This document shows, piece after piece, positions 59,824-64,000 of a stretch of DNA of 64,000 nucleotides (position 1 is its first letter; the number at the start of each line of letters is the position of its first letter). The notes under the pieces are model-generated. The model saw nothing but the letters and a program-made list of their open reading frames with translations. It was not told where the DNA came from and did not search any database. The translations under genes were made by a program, and so were the position numbers. The DNA is from Paenibacillus sp. Soil522 (lineage in GTDB: Bacteria > Bacillota > Bacilli > Paenibacillales > Paenibacillaceae), in the NCBI RefSeq assembly GCF_001428245.1, contig NZ_LMRV01000055.1, positions 240,349-304,348 on the forward strand, given 5' to 3'.

Positions 59824-61122
59824 TCATGTGCAGCACCTGTCGGAGTACAAGAACGAATTAGTAACCTTTAATGCTGTCTTTGGTCGAGAAACGCTGCAAA
59901 CGCCCGTTTCAGGCAAATGGAGCTTCACTTCCCGTGCCGAGTCCCAGTCGCCTGTTAAAGCTGCTACTACACTTCTAACTTGCTCGTAACCCGTAGCAAG
60001 TAAAAATGTAGGTGCACGTCCGTAGCTCTTCGCCCCTACGATATAAAATCGATGCTCCGGCTGGCTAAGTTCAGCTTCTCCATGCGGCCGAACTGTACCA
60101 CAGCTGTGAATGTTAGGATCAATGAGATCTGCCAGCTTCGGTACGCACTCAATGGATGAATCAGCTGCATATCGAAGTTCTCTGATGAATGAGAAATTCG
60201 GCCTTGCTCCCGTAGCAGCAATAATCTCATCCACTCCATTAATCGAAGCACCGGCTCCAATTAGGTTTAACTTCTCACCCTCTTGTTCGAGACCATGGAT
60301 ATAAAATGGTGTATGGACATTTACTAATCCTTCTTTCACAAGTTTCGCCGCACGTGATCCAAGTTCTCCTCTAGCTGGCAGTCCATCAAGCTCACCGCCT
60401 CCAAAAGCGTCCTCAATGGATTGTTTTCTTAAAACCCAATGAATATTCGTTGCAGGATTTTGGAGCTTCAACTCATGCAGCAATAGAATCGCATGGATGG
60501 CTGAGTGTCCGCTACCGACGACAGCTACTGTTTTACCAGTGTAACGCTTTGCATTTGCACCTTTAATATCTGGAATACCATAATGAATATGTGAGCTGTA
60601 ATCAGCCTCTTGAGCTGCATAATCACCACTAGCTCCAATTGGATTTGGTGATTTCCATGTACCTGTAGCATCAATTACGGCAGAAGTCTCCACACGATAG
60701 ACAACGTTATTACTTTCATAAATGACTTCAAAAGGTACATTCTCCCTTCCGGCCGTTTTCATTTTATCAAAACCCTTTCGGTGAATGGCTACAACACGCG
60801 CCTCCGTCTTAATGTTCTGCTTTAATTTACTGAGTTCAGATAATGGATACAAATAATGATCAAATAATTGTTTTCCGGTTGGCAGCTCCTCTTTAGGAGG
60901 TGCTATCCAACCTGTTTCAGTAAGAAGCTCTGATGCTGCAGAATCGATGTTGAATTCCCATGGAGAAAACATTCGGATGTGGCCCCATTCCAATACAGAA
61001 GCTCCAACTGATGTTCCCTGCTCCAACAAAACAAACGGAATCCTTCTTTTTGTTAATTGAGCTGCGGCAGCCAAGGCCACAGGTCCTCCTCCAATAATAG
61101 CTACTGGTAATTGATTTTTCAT
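59824..61122 (-). CDS. FAD-dependent monooxygenase-like oxidoreductase with a Cys-Cys tail
   Basis: About 432 residues. FAD site LPVAIIGGGPVALAAAAQL at the N-terminus and NAD(P) site VAVVGSGHSAIHAILLL near 210 place it with the flavin monooxygenase/pyridine nucleotide oxidoreductases of the YpdA/ArsO-related type. The last residues include LPETGVCSVSR and end SDRCCT. Related proteins occur in arsenic/metalloid operons; no arsB, arsC or arsR is present here. ATG 61122 has GAGGAGGAGTT upstream; the frame extends to 61185 without one. Confidence 0.7.
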   Translation of the reverse strand: MKNQLPVAIIGGGPVALAAAAQLTKRRIPFVLLEQGTSVGASVLEWGHIRMFSPWEFNIDSAASELLTETGWIAPPKEELPTGKQLFDHYLYPLSELSKLKQNIKTEARVVAIHRKGFDKMKTAGRENVPFEVIYESNNVVYRVETSAVIDATGTWKSPNPIGASGDYAAQEADYSSHIHYGIPDIKGANAKRYTGKTVAVVGSGHSAIHAILLLHELKLQNPATNIHWVLRKQSIEDAFGGGELDGLPARGELGSRAAKLVKEGLVNVHTPFYIHGLEQEGEKLNLIGAGASINGVDEIIAATGARPNFSFIRELRYAADSSIECVPKLADLIDPNIHSCGTVRPHGEAELSQPEHRFYIVGAKSYGRAPTFLLATGYEQVRSVVAALTGDWDSAREVKLHLPETGVCSVSRPKTALKVTNSFLYSDRCCT

Positions 61123-61266
61123 TTTAACTCCTCCTCGAATTCGATTACACTCTAAGTGACGGTCCATTTGATCAAATAGATGCATTTATTTTTTTGTAAT
61201 ACTCTGCGTCCTTTCACGAGAAGATAACGTCAGTACTAGAAAGAAGAACTTAAAGAGGTGCAGAAC

Positions 61267-61833
61267 ATGGAAATCGTTCAAGTGTGGCAGCTTTTTCATC
61301 AACCTTTGAAGCAATTTGTGATCAATCGTACTGGAGATCCTCTTGCTGCCGATGACATTGTGCAGGATACGTTTATCAAAATTCATTTAAACATAAAAAA
61401 CCTTAGGAACAACGAGAAGATAAAACCATGGGTCTATCAAATAACGCGAAACGCTATTATTGATTATTACAGGCGCGAACGATCTTTCGAAGAACTTCCC
61501 TTCAACCTTCCTTCCACTGAAGAAGAAATCGAAATCAGTACCCAGCTAGCATCCTGTATAAAACCGATGATCGAACAATTGCCAATTAAGTACCAAGAAG
61601 CGCTTACGATAACCGAGTTGCAAGGCTATACACAAGTCCAGCTAAGTAAGCAATTAGGCATTTCTCTTTCTGGTGCAAAATCAAGGGTACAAAGAGGCAG
61701 GTTAAAACTTAAGGAACTGCTACTTGCGTGCTGTCATGTTAATAAAGATCTTTTGGGGCATATACAGGATTACGATATCAAAGACCGTCTCCAAACAGAA
61801 TCATGTACTTTCTCTTGCAATTGCGACTTATAA
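61267..61833 (+). CDS. sigZ: SigZ-like ECF sigma factor with a cysteine-rich tail
   Basis: About 188 residues. Region 2 DDIVQDTFIKIHLNIKNL and KPWVYQITRNAIIDYYRRER; region 4 LPIKYQEALTITELQGYTQVQLSKQLGISLSGAKSRVQRGRLKLKELL. After region 4 there is an extra ~35-residue tail with CCH near 160 and SCTFSCNCDL at the end. The SigZ family often has a C-terminal Cys/His extension. No anti-sigma gene is adjacent. ATG 61267 follows AAAGAGGTG. The divergent flavoprotein and the cysteine-rich peptide gene are its neighbours. Confidence 0.8.
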   Translation: MEIVQVWQLFHQPLKQFVINRTGDPLAADDIVQDTFIKIHLNIKNLRNNEKIKPWVYQITRNAIIDYYRRERSFEELPFNLPSTEEEIEISTQLASCIKPMIEQLPIKYQEALTITELQGYTQVQLSKQLGISLSGAKSRVQRGRLKLKELLLACCHVNKDLLGHIQDYDIKDRLQTESCTFSCNCDL

Positions 61834-61905
61834 ACTGCGTCTTATTTCAATTTCTCTCCGTCTTCATGAACGTTACAACAATATATGAAAATGGAGGAGT
61901 ACAAA

Positions 61906-62085
61906 ATGAACAAAGACAACACATTTCAAGGTTCCGACAACTGCTACGGTGGACCGGCCCCAAAAAACACACAATCTTGCTGTATAGCAGATGCAGATGC
62001 GAAGTTAGCAGGCAAAGATGGGTGCGGTTGTTCAACTGAGACACCGAGTAATCCTATAATCGTAAAGAGCACTTGCTGGGGGTAA
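61906..62085 (+). CDS. 59-residue cysteine-rich mini-protein
   Basis: Begins MNKDNTFQGSDNCYGGPAP. Six cysteines at 13, 25, 26, 40, 42 and 57 (CYGG, CC, CGC, CWG), otherwise small polar residues; no signal peptide. GGAGGA lies at ideal distance. It follows sigZ by 72 bases and ends before a terminator, so both are probably co-transcribed. It could be a metal(loid)-binding mini-protein or a precursor peptide; I recognise no family. Confidence 0.6.
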   Translation: MNKDNTFQGSDNCYGGPAPKNTQSCCIADADAKLAGKDGCGCSTETPSNPIIVKSTCWG

Positions 62086-62095
62086 GCGTAATTCA

Positions 62096-62122
62096 GTGGG
62101 GTCTAACCAAGACCCCTTTTTT
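62096..62122. terminator. Terminator inside the end of the arsO gene
   Basis: GGGGTCT-AACCA-AGACCCC followed by seven T residues ends the sigZ/peptide transcript. The stop codon of the convergent arsO gene (62103-62105) lies in this hairpin. Confidence 0.75.
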
Positions 62123-63164
62123 TAAGATGTTTAACGACATATTTAGCATCAGAACCTACACCTCGAATTGTTGCTGAAGCAAAGGAACGTTGACCGGATA
62201 AGCCTAGATAATATAATCCAGGTATCGTGCTGCTCAAACCTCCTTTTTGAACGGCATACCCTCGATCATCCAATGCTCCCTCAACTCCATAAAGATATGG
62301 AATAATGGGTTTAAAACCTGTGGCAAAAATGATACTGTCTACTTTTTCTTTCGTTCCATCCGACCATATGACCCCTTCCGAATAGAACCTTTTGAACATA
62401 TTTCTCTGTTGCAATTGACCATTCCGTAGCTTTTGTTTAAATCCACCTACATCAATGGCTCCTCCCGGACTTCCTACCGTCACTCCGAACCGCCAAAAAG
62501 GAAAAGCATCGTACCCTATGATCTTCATCCAAAAATGAACGTCTCTTCCAAGTAATCTTTGAGGTACTAATTGAACAGGCTGAAGCACTGCAAGAGTAGT
62601 GATTGAAGCCCCTTCACTGATCTCAGCTCCTATCTGCACAGCTGAATTACCTCTGCCCACTACGATAACTCGCTGGTTACGGTAGGAATTTGGTTTCCGG
62701 TACTGAGAAGAATGAATTATTGTCCCTTTAAAGTCTTCACCTCCCTCCAGTTTTGGAACGAATGGCTGATTAAATGAACCTGTAGCGCAAATGATGTTTT
62801 TAGTTCTGTATACCCCACCGTCTGACGCATGCAAGTAGAAAAGCTCGTTTTTTTCCACTCGATCCAACCGAACATTAAAATGTATCGGAAAGTTATTGTG
62901 CTTGGCATACATTTTTAAATAGGAGATGACTTCATCCCTTGTCGGGTAGATATCAGCTTTTAATGGGAATAGCATACCTGGCAATGAGGAATAGCACGCA
63001 GGCGAAAATAACCTCAGGTTGTCGTAGTATTGTGGCCAAGATCCAGTCGGTTCGGCATTCGATTCTAAGATGACATAATGAAGTCCATTTTTCTTCAAAT
63101 GATATCCTGCAGCAAGACCTGCTTGCCCTGCTCCAATAACTATTACATCATATACTTCACTCAT
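62103..63164 (-). CDS. arsO: ArsO-like flavin-containing monooxygenase
   Basis: 353 residues. FAD site VYDVIVIGAGQAGLAAGYHL, the ArsO/YrpB-like SWPQYYDNLRLFSPACYSSLPG, and NADPH site VIVVGRGNSAVQIGAEI. Ends with the DSIIFATGFKP motif and GLYYLGLSGQRSFASATIRGVGSDAKYV. Members of the ArsO family are found in arsenic-resistance operons and are flavin monooxygenases of debated substrate. TAAGGAGATATT before the ATG. The truncated marR gene lies just upstream on the same strand, suggesting it was its regulator. Confidence 0.78.
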   Translation of the reverse strand: MSEVYDVIVIGAGQAGLAAGYHLKKNGLHYVILESNAEPTGSWPQYYDNLRLFSPACYSSLPGMLFPLKADIYPTRDEVISYLKMYAKHNNFPIHFNVRLDRVEKNELFYLHASDGGVYRTKNIICATGSFNQPFVPKLEGGEDFKGTIIHSSQYRKPNSYRNQRVIVVGRGNSAVQIGAEISEGASITTLAVLQPVQLVPQRLLGRDVHFWMKIIGYDAFPFWRFGVTVGSPGGAIDVGGFKQKLRNGQLQQRNMFKRFYSEGVIWSDGTKEKVDSIIFATGFKPIIPYLYGVEGALDDRGYAVQKGGLSSTIPGLYYLGLSGQRSFASATIRGVGSDAKYVVKHLKKRGLG

Positions 63165-63234
63165 AATATCTCCTTAACCAACAAATTTATTTGCAATTTG
63201 CAAGTATAAGATTAAAAGATATGGAGTAATCTCA

Positions 63235-63563
63235 TTACCCCATAGGTGTACAGCACATTTTTGATTTTTGCATGCTTGTGTTTAGTAATTGTAAGGACCG
63301 TATGACAGTATCCTTCTCAAATTCATTCATGAAGGAAAAGACTTCGTCTAAATAATCGTTCATCATTTTTTCAATTGAGCCCGCCACAAACTTCCCTTCG
63401 GTTGTCAGTGTTAACAGATATACTCTGCCATCTTCAGGAGAAGCACTTTTCTTCACTAAGTTCATCTTTATTAAGGATTGAATCTGTCGACTAAAGGTCG
63501 TAATATCCAAACCAAGCGTCTCTGCAACCTTTTGCATGGAAGGCAAGTTCTGGCGACCAATTT
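63235..63563 (-). pseudogene. MarR-family regulator, 5' end lost to an IS element
   Basis: About 109 codons survive, from IEIGRQNLPSMQKVAETLGLDITTFSRQIQSL (recognition helix) and the wing SPEDGRVYLLTLTTEG to the end, KSKMCCTPMG. The first ~35 codons of the winged helix, with start codon and promoter, are missing: the sequence meets the IS repeat at 63564. The vicinal Cys pair at the C-terminus is unusual for MarR. It would have controlled arsO, which starts 70 bases beyond its end. Confidence 0.65.
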
Positions 63564-63760
63564 CTATTTAGCCCCTATTTAGACTTGGACAGTACACCCC
63601 TTACTTAGATACAATGAAATCAAGCGGAGGGGAACGAGATATGAAGAAGAAACAGTACGACGCTATTTAGCCCCTATTTAGACTTGGACAGTACACCCCT
63701 TACTTAGATACAATGAAATCAAGCGGAGGGGAACGAGATATGAAGAAGAAACAGTACGAC
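63564..63760 (+). mobile_element. Left end of an IS3-like element, duplicated in tandem
   Basis: A 98-base block (63564-63661) is repeated exactly at 63663-63760, period 99. It contains the element's left end (GACTTGGACAGTACACCCC), ribosome site and first seven codons of the transposase. In the first copy the frame ends after ten codons (63641-63670); only the second leads into the full gene. Confidence 0.85.
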
Positions 63761-64000
63761 TTAAACTTCAAGAAAATGGTTGTAACCAAGGGGAAAGAGA
63801 TTGGCAATATGACTGCGGTAGCGCGTCAACATGAGCTTGACCCTAAGATGGTTCTCAGGTGGGCCAGAGATTTGAACCGTAAGGATCTGGATCAGTTAGA
63901 CGGGAACAGTGTAAAGCAATCCAAGTTTATTCCTACCGCAGAAGACTATGCACAATTAGAAAAAGAGAATGAAAAACTGAAGAAGCTCTTTGCGGAGCAA
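63739..64000 (+). CDS. IS3-family transposase OrfA, partial
   Basis: 87 codons to the window edge. KKKQYDLNFKKMVV, the HTH region (NMTAVARQHELDPKMVLRWARDL) and the leucine-zipper-like LEKENEKLKKLFAEQ are typical of OrfA of IS3/IS150-type elements, which binds the ends and joins OrfB by frameshift. GGAGGGGAACG lies before the ATG at 63739. The rest of the element lies beyond 64000. Confidence 0.85.

Overview
The window looks like a chromosomal segment of a Gram-positive, low-to-moderate GC, spore-former-type Bacillota, most likely Paenibacillus or a close relative. The basis is family content: a bacterial nitric oxide synthase tail, DUF3900, Lin0512, DUF3817, DUF421, DUF3105, YkhA-type thioesterase, Rrf2 and SigZ proteins. 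Strong Shine-Dalgarno sites, frequent GTG/TTG starts and hairpin-plus-T terminators between most units agree with this. No rRNA, tRNA, CRISPR array or origin was seen. Names are by recognition of motifs and family resemblance; no search was run.

Layout. 1-8.3 kb: end of a nitric oxide synthase gene, two conserved hypothetical genes, a CNNM/CBS membrane protein, undecaprenyl-diphosphatase (uppP) and a sulfite reductase pair (cysJ-cysI). 8.3-16.9 kb: mostly membrane proteins (DUF3817, an ion-transporter-like permease, SulP, DedA, an EmrB/QacA-type MFS pump with a possible attenuator leader) plus a serine hydrolase.

17.4-33.0 kb: a long plus-strand purine salvage/catabolism locus. It encodes an amidohydrolase deaminase, XdhC and MocA/PucB-like cofactor-maturation proteins, a BMP/Nup-type nucleoside ABC transporter (lipoprotein, ATPase, two permeases), a three-subunit xanthine dehydrogenase (FAD, Mo, 2Fe-2S), a CDA-fold deaminase, OHCU decarboxylase, urate oxidase, hydroxyisourate hydrolase and adenosine deaminase. 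Together these import nucleosides/bases and carry purines through xanthine and urate to allantoin. No allantoinase and no dedicated regulator are present in the window.

33-45 kb: accessory-looking, more AT-rich and patchy DNA with small lipoproteins, a methyltransferase, DinB-fold proteins (one fused to a membrane segment), a VOC protein, a thioredoxin-reductase-like flavoprotein with an adjacent Rrf2 regulator and matching operator-like repeats, a DUF421 protein, an ankyrin protein, several gene remnants and a dispersed hairpin repeat family. 45-56 kb: FabI, a NagZ-like lipoprotein, a bicupin oxalate decarboxylase, NUDIX, a eukaryotic-type HisA, GNAT/HAD/IMPase/ZIP proteins and an acyl-CoA thioesterase.

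56-64 kb: a BlaI/BlaR1-type pair with matching operators in front of itself and of a DUF3105 gene, a Cu/Zn-SOD-like protein, and then the most unusual neighbourhood. There a SigZ-like ECF sigma factor with a cysteine-rich tail is followed by a 59-residue cysteine-rich mini-protein and flanked by two flavoprotein monooxygenase-like genes and a MarR regulator, three of the neighbours ending in vicinal cysteines. The MarR gene is cut by an IS3-family element whose left end is duplicated in tandem.
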